NCBI GenBank assembly: GCA_023053545.1
Contig: JAKZAN010000001.1
Span: forward strand, 5,538,565 to 5,602,564
Source of the DNA: Lepidurus packardi
Taxonomy: Eukaryota > Arthropoda > Branchiopoda > Notostraca > Triopsidae
DNA length: 64,000 bases
Reading direction: 5' to 3'
Positions 50,130-64,000 of this stretch are shown here, in pieces. The position numbers and the translations under genes were made by a program. Each line of letters starts with the position of its first letter. The stretch's first letter is position 1. Under the pieces are notes generated by a model, which was not told where the DNA came from, made no database searches, and saw only the letters and a program-made list of their open reading frames with translations.

Positions 50130-50414
50130 CTTGGTTTTGGGAAGAAAGATCCACGGGGAGCCATCACCGTCACAACACATGAAGATGTAAAGGCAAAAGC
50201 TCTTGCTGGTACTGTATTCGGCATACCTTCTTCCATAAATGCCCTGTCTCGTGCACTCTTGGGTCTTTTTGACGTACAAATTTGATCAAAAGCCGCTTTT
50301 GCGAGTTCTTGTTTACTCGCATCTATGAATAAATAAAATGATGCTATTCAAAGATTTTTCTTTCCTTGTTGCGCCTTTTAGGGACACGGCATGGGTCCGC
50401 TTTTCCCTGTCCAG
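50130..50414 (+). CDS. Putative exon plus 33-nt microexon of an unidentified + strand gene
   Basis: Exon 50130-50273 (48 codons, acceptor TTTCTTTCTAG, donor GAC/GTACAA) encodes LGFGKKDPRGAITVTTHEDV and later GIPSSINALSRALLGLF. It joins in phase 0 to a 33-nt microexon, 50382-50414 (acceptor CGCCTTTTAG, donor CAG/GTAAGC), encoding GHGMGPLFPVQ. The microexon is about 64% GC in a 36-38% GC background and has excellent splice sites on both sides. A third phase-compatible segment may follow at about 50583-50620. I do not recognise the family. Microexons are typical of neuronal genes, but that is only suggestive. Confidence 0.35.
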
Positions 50415-50639
50415 GTAAGCTGAAAAAGAAGAAATGTTTTAGACTGCTTCGACTGACAAAATTGCCAAAGTTTTTCTTCAATTCTTTGGAAATAGATTTT
50501 GCTTTTCGAGTCTTGCGCATTTCAGTGAAACATTTTCCATCATTGGAAAAGAGACAAAATCTATACGATTGAAGAAGACTTGAAGGACGATCCATTTGCC
50601 GTATCCGCAATTTTGATGAAGGTGGTGCTTTATTTCTGA

Positions 50640-52579
50640 GAGTTTATCCAAGTCACGGAAATCACTAGAAACACAAAAGTTTTCTTTTTCTTTTCGCTAC
50701 TTTTTCCTGGCAAATATAGGACTGTCAACATCATCAAAATATAAACATTTCTGTCTTGGTGCTGCGTTTTGCTTTGAATTATAGCTGAGAGGGCTGAAAT
50801 GGGAATTTGTGAGCTTTTAGGAAGGCCCAGGGACTTTATTAGGCAGTTTCAGAATGCTAAAACTGCGGTAGGAACACGAATAGTTGGCCTTTAGCCCGGT
50901 TAAACAGATCAGCGAGCCAAAGGATTCCGAAGGTTTTGCCATATGATTTAAAGGGAAATTAGCCACTTTAAAGTCGTAAATTCTTAGTAGAAAATCTGAA
51001 AGAAATTCAGAAAAAAATATTTACGAAAGGTGAAAAGGTTGAATAAACTTGATCTGTTTCATCAACAAAACCAAGACAGTAATGGAGGCATAATTTAGAT
51101 ATTAGAACTTACAACAAACCAGAATTTAATTTTATTTTAAGGAACTTCCATTCTATACGTTAAGTAACAACGCTGGATTGTTTCAGGTTCGGTTCTTTTG
51201 GTAGTCTTAGAAGAAGTAATGTTTCAAATTAAGTATAAATTGAACATCTTCACAAAACCAAAACAACCCTCATTGAATTGATGTTAGACGCCACCGTTAG
51301 AGGGCTAAAACATTCAAATTTATTGACGACGTAACTCAAAGAAATTGTGTACAAGTTTGAAGCCAGTAGTAACAGCCATAAAACCTCTTTTTTTCTGTGC
51401 CTTAATTACTTCCTAGTACTTTTTACATGTTCCTATATAGAGATTGCTCTCTCGGAAAAGCACACGAATTTAAACATTTTGTTTCCGTTCAGAAAATGGT
51501 GACAGAAATGGGGTAATTATATATAATTATAAAAACGAAAACCGGACAATATTCTTTTCTTTTTGGGGGGGAGGGGGTCTTGTATAGCACATCACTTTTG
51601 AATAACTGTAATCACATTTCTTTAAGCGAAATTGGAGAACGGAAAATTAGATCCAACTTTGAGAATTTTAAAATCAAATGCAAAGTAATATTCCAAAGAA
51701 ATCAAAAGTTGGCCTGTATCATAGCTTCTTCTTTCTATTGCTGAATATATATAGAGGGTATTATATTTGCGGTGTTAAAAAATAAAAATAAAAAAAGTTT
51801 TGACGAAAGGGAGCGGAGTTAAAGCTTGGCTTTTAGCGTCTCCCAGAGGAACGAAAGAAATGTATGTTCACATTCGGCAGTATTTCTTCTTCCTCCAGGG
51901 GCAAGAATGCTCTTTGGCGTTTGAAAAGGGGGTTAAAAGAGCGCAGAAATTGTTGCTGTCACTTGCCGGATTTCTTTCCTTTGCTTTTAAGTTTCGAGTT
52001 TCTCAGTAATTGAAGACACGCCCAAAATTGAGAAGTCTCTTGTTAACGCCGAAAGCTTTCAGCACTGTTTTTAATTTCTTCCTGTCTGTGCCCGTGCTTT
52101 TGTTTTCAGCCAATTCCAGAACGGTACGGGAAGAAATATTTCTGTGAATTCCGTGTCGCGTTTGTTGTGCACCAAAGGAAACACTTGAAGGCATCCCAGT
52201 CATGTTTTTATTCGATAATTGACACTTTTTTCTTTGTCTCTCTTCATGCGGTAGAAGGTAGAAATAATGTTTTCTTAGGAGAAATCACCGGCAAAAAGCA
52301 TTGAAGTAAACACTTTGGGACGACAACATCACGTTTGATGGTGCAAAGTCCGTTCTCTTTGCGGGGTTCAAAGTTCTTTGGAATGCTTTGAGATCCGAGT
52401 TGGGGACTTTTCGTTCACTTTTTCTTTCCGAAAAGTTTTGCAGGAGTCCGTAGCACCTGTTGAGGAGGATTCTTCTTTGAGGAGTTTGATGTCTTCTTCA
52501 TATCGCCAAGTTGTGTCGTGTTTGCAGCAAAATTTTCCCAGACTTTTTGCGGCTTTTCTTTGGTATTTTCTTCTTATTC
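50640..52579. other. 3' flank of the D2-like receptor, no supported gene
   Basis: AT-rich sequence downstream (on the minus strand) of the receptor stop at 52580. Short open frames on both strands are unconvincing. No RNA gene recognised. Confidence 0.4.
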
Positions 52580-55500
52580 TTATGGTCCACAAGTGAGGAG
52601 GCGTTTGAAGGCTTTGCGGAATTCCAAGTTAAAGATGGTGTAGATTACGGGGTTGATGAAGGAATTCATGTAGCCCAGCCAAGTGGTGAGCAAAAAGACA
52701 GAAACGCCAGGCTGACAGTTCCCGTCGAATTTAGTGCAGAGAGCATCCATAATGCTGCACGTGAAGAAAGGGAGCCAGCACATCAAGAAAACGCCTAAGG
52801 GGTAGAAATGAGGTCAGGAATTAGCCAATCTGAGCGCGATAGTGTGCTCTCGGGGGACTTTGAATTCCTGTCTTCGACAGTTATAGCTAATTGAAATTAG
52901 CGAAAAGTTTCAGACGCAAGTTTGCAAGGATTTTAAAAGTACAAAAGTATATTACAAAGCATATTTGTACCTAAGACAATGGCTAAAGTTTTGGTAGCCT
53001 TTCGCTCTCTCTTGGCCGAAGATTTCTCTCGTTTTTTCCGACTGGCTTTGTTGACTTTGTAGATGGTGAAGCGGGAGCCAGACTTTTCATCTTTGTTAAT
53101 ACTGCTGCCGGTACCTGAAGTACAGTTAGCGTTGTTCGGGAGATCAACGAACGGAGTGGCAGGCGCATTACTGCTAGCAGTCGCACCGTTATTGCGCTCA
53201 GGCTACAAAGAAATCCTCCGAAAAATTAGATAAATGTAAATTCTTTTAATTAGCTATTGGCTATCTTGCGGTTCGTTCTAAGCCGATTGGATTGCGGTTT
53301 ACCTGAACTAGAGTTTGATTGGTGTGAACATCCGTGACGTCTTGATGAGTCGGTAGGGCGCAGACTGGATGCGGATGAGCCGGGTTTGACTCCTGGTGGG
53401 AAGCAACAACGTAGCTCGGATCCGGATTGCCATTCGATTCTCCGTTGATTGTGGCAATTTGGGGGAGTTTGCTAGCATCGCAGAGAAGACGCGTTAGAAA
53501 AAAACAATAATTAAAAAAAAAGAAATAAGTTGAAAGAAAATTGCTGTCCTGTCCTGTTTTGCCCTCCAACCCCAAGAAAAGAAAAGAAACTCAGAAGGAT
53601 CAAAGCTCCACCCCTTTTTCTCAGCTAGAAAGATTTATAGGGTACACTCCCAATTTTAGAGCGCCTAAGGGTGAACGGGAAGGGTTAAACCCCCTTAAGG
53701 AGCATTCGTGTGGGATTTTACGAAGGATCTTAAAGTTGGTTGTCAACAAGCGACAAGCCATTTACCCACGTTATATATATGATCGTCTTGCGCTGTACTG
53801 AGGGAAAATCCCTTCATTTTTTACGGTTCGACGAATTTTTGTTTGTTTTTCCGTTTAGGTTTTATTACCTGTTGGGAGCGGATTTATTATTCTCGTTTTG
53901 CTTCAGCATGAATTCCCTAGAATTGTCCCTGGGCAGAACCGCGCCCTCTTCCCAGGCGTCGCCCTCGTCGACGTCTCGGTCGAAATCGTCTTCGTCTTCC
54001 TGTAGGAAGAAATTATGTAGGCGAACGTGATTCGTCTATCTTAAGAAAGGAATTTGTAAAGTTATCTTTGCTTTTCCAAGTTTGACCTCTTTTAAAAAGT
54101 GGGACATTGAACGGTTGAGAGTGTAATTTGTCAGTATAAATAATGCTATGTATCTTAGAAAGTAATTTTGTTTAGCATTACAAGGGAGCCCCATAGAAAA
54201 GCATTTGAATAGCTTTGGACCTGGACGTGAAGCATTTTGGAGGTTTTGTTTGTGACCTAGATCACGCGCAGTAATGATGTTGTGAATATAAAGATGGCGT
54301 CCTTGTCCCCGTAACCCCGTATGAAGGAGACAGAAATAAGATCCCACAGAAAATCTTTTTACGTGATAGTAGCATCATTTAAGGTTTAAGGTTACGTGAA
54401 GCCAATTAAGGTTATGTGGCTTATTAAGTCCCGATGTCACGAAAGTAAGAAAAAGTTTCGAAAGATTTTTCTTTATTGGAAAATTTTTGCATCTCAAACT
54501 TCTTTCAACTACTCTCGTCTTTGAACACATCTCAATAAAGATAACTTGGTAGGTTGCGTCAAAATATTTAAATATATGATTTATTTGAAATCTTCATAAC
54601 TTGAGTAAGTTTAAATAAATCAATAAAGCAGTTCGCTGTAGTCTTAACTTCCAAGTTGGATTGGAGTTTTTTTTTTTTAGATACAACAATCAAGTTCAAG
54701 TGAGTTCAAGTTGAACTCGTTACAAATAAGACATACAGTTAGGCAGTGGCAGTTTTCCTAGGGAATCTTGAGATGTGTTTGTTTGTTTTCTTAAACAACT
54801 GAAAAATCATCGATCTGTTATTTGCCTATCATATAAGTATTTTTACAAAGTAAATAAACGATGTTGCAATTGGTTACAATTGCAATATCGTAAAAAATTA
54901 TGAAAAGTAAGATATAAATTTGTGGTGGTGTGTAGAGGTTTTAAATCAATTTTCCTACCTGACTACCGCTTCCTTGGTCTGTGACTTTTTCTTCTTCGTC
55001 GTGTGCCAAAAGCGCTCGAAGCGGGCGACTTAGCGGCAGAATGGGCGAAGCTCCAAGCGCCGTCTCTGCGAAGCGTTTGGTTTGAGCGAGATTGTCAATG
55101 ACACTGGTCGCTTTGGCGTTATTGAGATGCCCATGATTGGCATTGCGTTTATTAGCTGTAGCCTTTTTGGCGCGCTTTCGAATAGCCTTTAAAAAAGATT
55201 TTGTAAACGTGAAACATTGAACTAAGCGAAACGAAAGAAAAAAATAGATAATTCGATTAGACACACACTGTTCCACACCCACTCACACACAGGAAGGCTT
55301 TTTTTTACAACGGAAGCAAGCTAGTGATGTAACCATGAGAGAGAAGAAATGCGCCGAAAAAAGAGGGAAAAATTATTATGAAATTGTTGGACCCTTTTCG
55401 TCTAAAAAGGGGAGGGAAATTCATCCTCTTCTCATCTAGAGATTCATAGGATGCTGAACTCGATAACAGAGGAAGCTTTGCTGCCGCCGAACACGTCTTC

Positions 55501-58500
55501 TATTGGAACCTCGATTATTTCTCTTCATTGACTCAAGTCTCTCCTACCCTAAGGCTACGGGAAAAAGAAAGAAATACTAAGCCTATCTAGAAGGCTTAAA
55601 AAAGGAAGTTGAAAATATAGTGAAAAGTTACGAGGGACGTCCATCTTTCAAATTACGCTTATTTAAATGGTAGACAAGGCACATATTCCTGCAACAGAAA
55701 AGAAATAGGATGATAGAAAATGAGCTCTTTTTCCTCTTTTTACTTTGAAAAGAAGGGAGGTTTTCGCACAGTCATGTAGCATTGGGGGCTCCATTCAAGG
55801 TTAGCTAACCTCATTACTATTCCTTGGACGGACATGGACGTTGAATAGGAAATGTCTCTCGTTCCTTTTACAGTGTCCATTGGCGCTTGTATTGAGGAAG
55901 AAATGTGCTCGACTTGAAGGGAAGGGAAACAGCAATAAGTAATTGAACTTTGAACTTCACGACTGACAAGGGTTTTAGACCTCACTCATGACAGAAAAAT
56001 AGGGACAGGTCCCTTTAAGGTAGTATTGATGATTGATCCATGGATCTTTAGGAAAAGTAGTGGGGAAAGGTAAGGTACTGCTGGGCAAAGAGAACTAGGT
56101 CTTTTTTTTGCGAAACCAATATTTGATTTTTTGTGATTTTCTTTTTTCGTGACCTTGGGCTGGTTTCTAGTGACCCTGGGCCCCTGTTAGGGGTAGCAAT
56201 CTTTCTTCATATCGCTTCCCCTCAGGCAGAGTTGCCTAGCCCCGCAGTCTCCGCAGGAAGCTTTCCATTCTCAGTAATTTAGGCCTTTGTCACACAAGTG
56301 GAGATTGAAGAGGCTATTGTCTCATTATACTTTGGAGCATGCAGGAAAAAATGGAAAGAATCTTTTGAAGATTCTTTGAGGATTTCTTGAAGAATAAGAT
56401 CGAGTCCATCGAAGACATTTCTAAAGATTTTAGAAGGAAAAGTCCCGAAAGGTGAAATATCGTTGGAAGCGGACTCTTACGTCGGCCGCTAGGGGCGCTG
56501 CAATGTTTTGAAAGTGGAAACTTACAAAACATTGCAGCGCTCCTAGAACCAAGCCGGAGTTACGCTAGGAAGTCCCGTCAGAGTTTATAGAAAACGTCGG
56601 AAACTTCAGTATTGGATGCAAAGAATATCATGATTTCTTAAAAATAAATATGTACGAAATGAAGTCAAAACTTTAAAGTTATTAACATTTAGTAGCATAA
56701 TACATGTGACGGCAACTAGATTCTTTATAGTTAGAATCAATGATTGTGGTTGGTTGGTAGCCGGTTTTAGCTGGTTATGGCTGACCTCTGTGAGTCATTT
56801 CTTGTTGATGAAAGACGAGATTCACCCTTGTTCCAGCACTTGTCAGTGACGAAGAACCTTATTTTTTCCCCTCTTGCGTCTTGCTAAGTTCCAGTTAAAC
56901 AGAATTTCGAAATACAGAAAAAGGAAGCGCCCAAAAGCAGTGACGTGTGAAAGGGAGAAAGGAGTTCCCTGCCAAAAGCAGGCTACCGAGTGTTCTAAGA
57001 CCAAGCCAGAGCAACGCTAGGAAGTCCGGCCAGACTTTATAGAAAACGTCGGTAGTCATGGCCTGTTCAAGTGATGGACAAGTCGCCTGTACTGTACGTT
57101 TGAGGTTGAAACACGAGTAATTGCCTAAGTTAAAAGCATAAGTTTTCAATTTATTTTATGTTAGGGTGAAGTTAGGGTACAAGTAAACGGTTATGCCTCG
57201 AAGCTTCTGCAGCTTATAACTGTGTGTGGGGGCTGACGTAATCCCTTGTAATACGCGGCAATCCTGTCAAGGCGAAAGGTATATTATATTGCTTTTCGTA
57301 TAAGCTGTAATAGGTTCTTTTGTCGGCCGCAGGAGAGTAAAAGCTGGCCCCTATAAGTATTGCTAACGCAAAGAAGAAGATTGCGCTAGAACAGTTTTAA
57401 TAATGCAGGAAGTACACACACATATACGCATGAGGAGATAAAAATACAACAGGAAAAGAAGAACACAAACAAGAGGAAGAAAAAGAATGAAAACAGATAG
57501 CTATGAACAGAGCTTACTTTGAAGATCTTGTAGTAGAGGAAGACCATGACCAAACAGGGGATGTAGAACGAAGACAAGGAAGAGTAGATGACGAAATCCG
57601 GGTTGAAAAACATACACGCCGTAGGATCACGATCCGGAGTTTGGTTTAAACCCAATACAATTGGTAAGCCTATAGCCATGGAAATGGCCCAAACAAGAAT
57701 AATGGTGAGCCACACGCGTCCGTTATTTTTGTGCTTGGCATATTTGATCGGTTGAGTCACAGCAATATATCTGCAGAATGCAATAAGAAAACCTGAATTA
57801 ATTCCATTAAATTCAACAGAATACAATTATACCAAATGGCTTCTCAACACATGTCTGGAAAATTGAAGTGTTTTTTGTGCAATAAGGAAAGCTGTGGTAA
57901 ATTTCTTTGACGTTACTTTTAATTTCCATTCTAACAAACCGCAGTTCATAAAATAATTGCGATTTGCAAATATTCTCTTGTCAGGATAGCTAGGAAGCAT
58001 CTTGAAGAGCAAAGTGTATCTTTGACCTTTCCTTGAATGGAAACGTTTGAACTTTAGCTTATTTTGCATTTTTCTTTTTACTTTGTCTTTTCTTTTCAGT
58101 TAGTGATAATCGCAAAGCCTTGAGTCTTTTGGTTTTGCATAGTCCATTGTTTCCTGCGGATAAAAAGGTCATGAAAGAGGGAAGAACTTTTATGGTTTCG
58201 TGGAAAAGCGAAATGTTGACGGTAAATCTTATGTGTTATGAAGCGTTACATTATTCAACTTTTTTCTTTCTTTAAAAAGCCTTCCTTTTTAGGAAAACGA
58301 GATAATAAACACCTAAACTTACTTACGAAGTTAGCAAGCTTTTCAGTTATGTGAGCAGAATTTTCTGCGATTTATTTGCTAATTTTTCTGAATAACTGAG
58401 GCGTTTATTAAGTTTTACGTCGTTTTCGTAGTTTTTAAAAAATGATAGCGGAGTTCAAGTTTAGCAGCTCTAGGCTTTTGGCTATTGTTCACACCCTTTG

Positions 58501-61044
58501 ATCTTTTAAGCTCGACTTTTCCACACATAAAGTTTAATTTGTTTTTCAAGTATAAATAGGAAAACTTGGAAGAAATAGATCGCTAGATAGTAAAAGCAGA
58601 ATTAGACTTAAGTTTCTAAGATTGTTTTTTTCACCAATTTTGTGTAAATTTTGAACTGTTTTCGTCCATTTTGTTTTAAATGTTGAATTGACTGGAGCTG
58701 GATTTTACAGGAACTGAATTTTTTAAATTGAATTTTACTTTGATGTTAAAGTAGATGTTGAATAACAAGTCAACTGTTCGATGGTATATACTGACACATT
58801 TAATGAGTGTAAATGTAAGCTGTCAGCTCTATCGATCAATTACCAGTCAATTATGTCGATTAAGAGTTTTATTTAAACAATTCAGACAGTAGGATTGTTT
58901 CACTTGCTACTCGGTTATTAGCTCGGTTATTATGGAAATAGAAGAAAAGGTTACATTTGTTATGATTTTTTGTTTGACTTTAACGATGTAATTGACTCCA
59001 ACACGCGATTTGTCGTGCTCTAGTACTCTCTAAGTATGACAAGCACGAAACATGCGAGTGGAGCTATCCATTAATGCCAGTCCCTCCTCACAAAAAATTC
59101 TATTATTTTTTTACGCTTTCTCAGAGTGTTTTTTTGTGTTCTTACCAAAAAAAAGTCCAGATGACGTCATATCTATCCTATCCTCACCCACAAGAAGAAA
59201 TGAGAAGGTTTTGAAGTGGCCCTTGTAAAGTGTATGACGTCAGGGATATCTCAAGACTTGGTGATTTGGAGAAGAGACATGGAAAAATCAGAGGAAATTT
59301 TTTGGGATTTCTGGTATTTCTGCACGTGTTAGTTTACGAAGGAAAGGCTTTCGAGGGGTTTTGCCGGATAATTGCTAATGGAAGCAATAGGGCAATAGCT
59401 TAGTAAGTGAAGTAGCTGTTAAAGATGTGCTGAAATTAAGGGATTCTAGAGCTTTAATGATATTCGCGGAAGATTGAGCACATTCTGAGAACTCGTGAGA
59501 CAGTCATTACTGCTAAATTTCTTGCTTAACTAAGAGTGCATGGAGTAATAGAAGGAAAGATGATTAGCGTAAAGATTATATTCCTTTTTATTGCTTTTTT
59601 GTCTCCTCTGATGAAAAAGGCTCTTTGCTGAGCAATAATTCGCCGGAAAGGTTAAGGTTAGGAGAGGAAGTAATTTTTTATTTCTTGGGAAATGGGGCAC
59701 GAGTTTCATTTCTTGTAAGACGTAAATGACGCGATGGGGCCCAAATTTGAGAGAAAAGAGAGGCTCCTTTTCGTTGTTTTCTCGAAGTGTTGAAGCAGAA
59801 AACAAGTTCACAAGCTCGGAAAGTTAGGGCAGTAGCACTTATTTCTTCTCTCGTGTCCCCGGCAGATGAAATTGCACCAATTGTTGTATGAACGACAATA
59901 TAAGACGTGGGGCCCAACACCCAATGTGGAGTGATGTGGGCACCAACGGAAGAAAAGGCAAGTAGGAGTGAACACAATTAAAGGGAGAGAAAAAAATATG
60001 TGAAGAAATAGAGAAATAAAAGACCTCCTTGGGACTTTCTTCTTCGTCGTCTTCGTCTTTTTCGTGCTTTGTTGTCCTGTCCAGAGCAACCAATTGTAGG
60101 ATTCGATAATGATTCGTCCTTGTTCCAGAACTAGCCAGTGACAAAGAACCTTACTTCTGCACCAAAATGCATTTTGCTAAGGTGCAACTAAACAGAAATT
60201 TGTAAATACAAAAAAGGAAGCGCCCAAAAGCGGGTGATGTGTAAAAGGGACAAAGGAGTTTCCCGCTAAAAGTAGGCTACCGAGCGGTGTAAGACCAAGC
60301 CGGAGTAACATTAGGAAACCGCGGCAGACTTTGCCAAAAGCAGGCTACTGTGCGCATTAAGACCAAGCCGGAGTTCCGCTAGGAAGTCCGGGCAGACTTT
60401 AGAGAAAACGACGGAATCTTTAGTTTTTTATGTAAAGGAAATACAAAATAATCCTTTTAATAATTATGTGCGAAGTGAAATCGAAATTTTGAGGTTCTTA
60501 ACAGTCAGTAGTGTAATATGTGCTTCGTGGTTCGAAGCACATCAGTCGACTAAAGTTCCTTTACTCTGCGTATCTATAGCCATGACGTGCCTTTAGACAC
60601 GTGTGGTAGAAAGTCCAGCACGTGTGTAGTGCGTGGAGATTTAATTCACCTTTGAGTGTTTATTACGACCTCTATGTTAATAAAAACTGCAGTAATGGGC
60701 TAACAATGCTTTTCTCATCACCTAAGCCATGATGGATATTCAGGTGAAAAGCGTGCCCAAGCAATCAAATGTAGAACTTTGGACGGTTAATTGAAGCTTT
60801 CCGTGAGCCAGTAACCAAAGTAGGTTTTCTTGTAAGGATTGCATAGCACGGGCTTGATTAGTTTCTCCTGACCATAACCTTCTGATACGCAGCAATGATT
60901 CTGATTTTCTCTCTGCGGTCTTTGTGTTTACCTGTCGATACTAATGGCCACGAGGTTGAAGATAGATGAAGTGCTGCAGATGACATCCATAGCAATGTAG
61001 AAATCGCAGAGGAAGGGCGGTAGTAACCAGGTGTTGGCGTTAAC
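52580..61044 (-). CDS. Dop2R: D2-like dopamine receptor, 5' end off the right edge
   Basis: Class A GPCR, expected to couple to Gi/o and lower cAMP. Seven exons in phase: 61044-60932 (TM3: FLCDFYIAMDVICSTSSIFN, ending VAISIDRY), 57770-57518 (TM4-TM5: IAVTQPIKYAKHKNNGRVW, SSLSSFYIPCLVMVFLYYKIF), 55186-54959, 53999-53869, 53471-53303 and 53202-52971 (intracellular loop 3), and 52794-52580 (TM6-TM7). The TM3 Asp, the DRY motif, the TM5 serines (SSLSS), CWLPFF in TM6, and NPVIYTIFN in TM7 are the aminergic signatures. The short C-terminal tail (EFRKAFKRLLTCGP, with a palmitoylation-type Cys) and very long loop 3 are D2-like. Loop 3 has an acidic block (EDEDDFDRDVDEGDAWEEG) and Lys-rich ends. N-terminus, TM1 and TM2 are not in the window, so the next upstream intron exceeds 2.9 kb. 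Confidence 0.95.
56489..56546. repeat. 22-bp near-perfect inverted repeat
   Basis: CTAGGGGCGCTGCAATGTTTTG and its reverse complement (one mismatch) flank a 14-nt spacer. It abuts a copy of the dispersed repeat, so it may be an end or fold-back part of that element. It lies in the receptor intron between the TM4-5 exon and loop 3. Confidence 0.85.
56541..56740 (+). repeat. Dispersed repeat family, copy A (partial)
   Basis: Contains ACCAAGCCGGAGTTACGCTA and GGAAGTCC...TATAGAAAACGTCGG, then sequence (ATGTACGAAATGAAGTCAAA...TTAACA...AGTAGCATAATA) that recurs diverged in copy C at about 60470-60520. Confidence 0.75.
56810..57065 (+). repeat. Dispersed repeat family, copy B
   Basis: Shares with copy C, in order: TTGTTCCAG...CAGTGACGAAGAACCTTA, AAAAAGGAAGCGCCCAAAAGC, GGAGTT-CCTGCCAAAAGCAGGC, and ACCAAGCCAGAGCAACGCTA followed by GGAAGTCCGGCCAGACTTTA. 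It lies in the receptor intron upstream of the loop-3 exons. Confidence 0.75.
59162..59169. promoter_or_regulatory. CRE palindrome, receptor intron
   Basis: Full TGACGTCA consensus for CREB/ATF, inside a receptor intron. A second copy follows 73 bp away. Confidence 0.45.
59235..59242. promoter_or_regulatory. CRE palindrome, receptor intron
   Basis: Second full TGACGTCA, 73 bp from the first (about seven helical turns). Confidence 0.45.
60108..60525 (+). repeat. Dispersed repeat family, copy C (longest, with internal duplication)
   Basis: About 420 bp covering the segments seen in copies A and B, with the AGACCAAGCCGGAGT...GGCAGACTTT module present twice (about 60290-60335 and 60358-60405). 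No open reading frame or clear tRNA-like head was found. A non-autonomous element is likely. Confidence 0.75.
60518..60542. repeat. Perfect 10-bp-arm inverted repeat
   Basis: ATGTGCTTCG, a 5-nt spacer, then CGAAGCACAT, at the 3' end of repeat copy C. It may mark that element's end. Confidence 0.7.

Positions 61045-64000
<2,956 letters not shown>

Overview
This is a metazoan nuclear window, most likely from a compact-genome arthropod, perhaps a small crustacean. The genes are intron-rich and most introns are only about 50-110 bp with GT-AG borders. The gene set is animal: kindlin, a D2-like dopamine receptor closest in its transmembrane segments to arthropod receptors, kinectin/p180, and collagen prolyl 4-hydroxylase. 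A degenerate TTAGG-type stretch, the arthropod telomere unit, lies near 8.6 kb. No prokaryotic features or recognisable intact transposons were seen.

Layout. 1-1440 (-): kindlin, with its C-terminal half off the left edge. 1.4-8.9 kb: mostly non-coding, with one possible small gene at 6.4-7.0 kb. 8888-10655 (+): ALG2. 10722-13427 (-): WDR70, tail-to-tail with ALG2. 14367-18085 (+): kinectin/p180-like ER protein. 18918-20168 (-): cytoplasmic actin, with a TATA box and two CArG boxes. 20987-21982 (+): DPM1. 22422-25326 (+): THUMPD3-type tRNA methyltransferase with a long acidic tail ending in a CaaX-like box. 25782-28305 (-): prolyl 4-hydroxylase alpha with a duplicated catalytic-domain exon. 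31103-31884 (+): two-finger C2H2 protein, preceded by a tandemly duplicated intron. 32086-33791 (-): APEX2. 34325-35253 (+): ATG101. 35604-37139 (-): BAR/Pil1-like coiled-coil protein. 37781-41679 (+): ankyrin plus GH20-like fusion protein. 41867-43616 (-): peroxiredoxin 5. 43.6-52.6 kb: gene-poor, with scattered candidate exons on the + strand. 52580-61044 and beyond (-): D2-like dopamine receptor with kilobase introns; its N-terminus is off the right edge.

Genes are mostly arranged as divergent or convergent pairs with short gaps. ALG2 and DPM1 both serve dolichol-linked mannose chemistry, but nothing suggests they are co-regulated. The dense housekeeping block (9-43 kb) contrasts with the receptor region, whose long introns carry CRE palindromes, inverted repeats, a dispersed repeat family and a (CT)n microsatellite.

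The most unusual items are the ankyrin-GH20 protein lacking the catalytic Asp-Glu pair, the alternative exon pair in P4HA, the CaaX-ending THUMPD3 homologue, a tandemly duplicated whole intron, and a Pil1-like BAR protein in an animal genome. Family assignments rest on reading conserved motifs by eye; no database search was possible.
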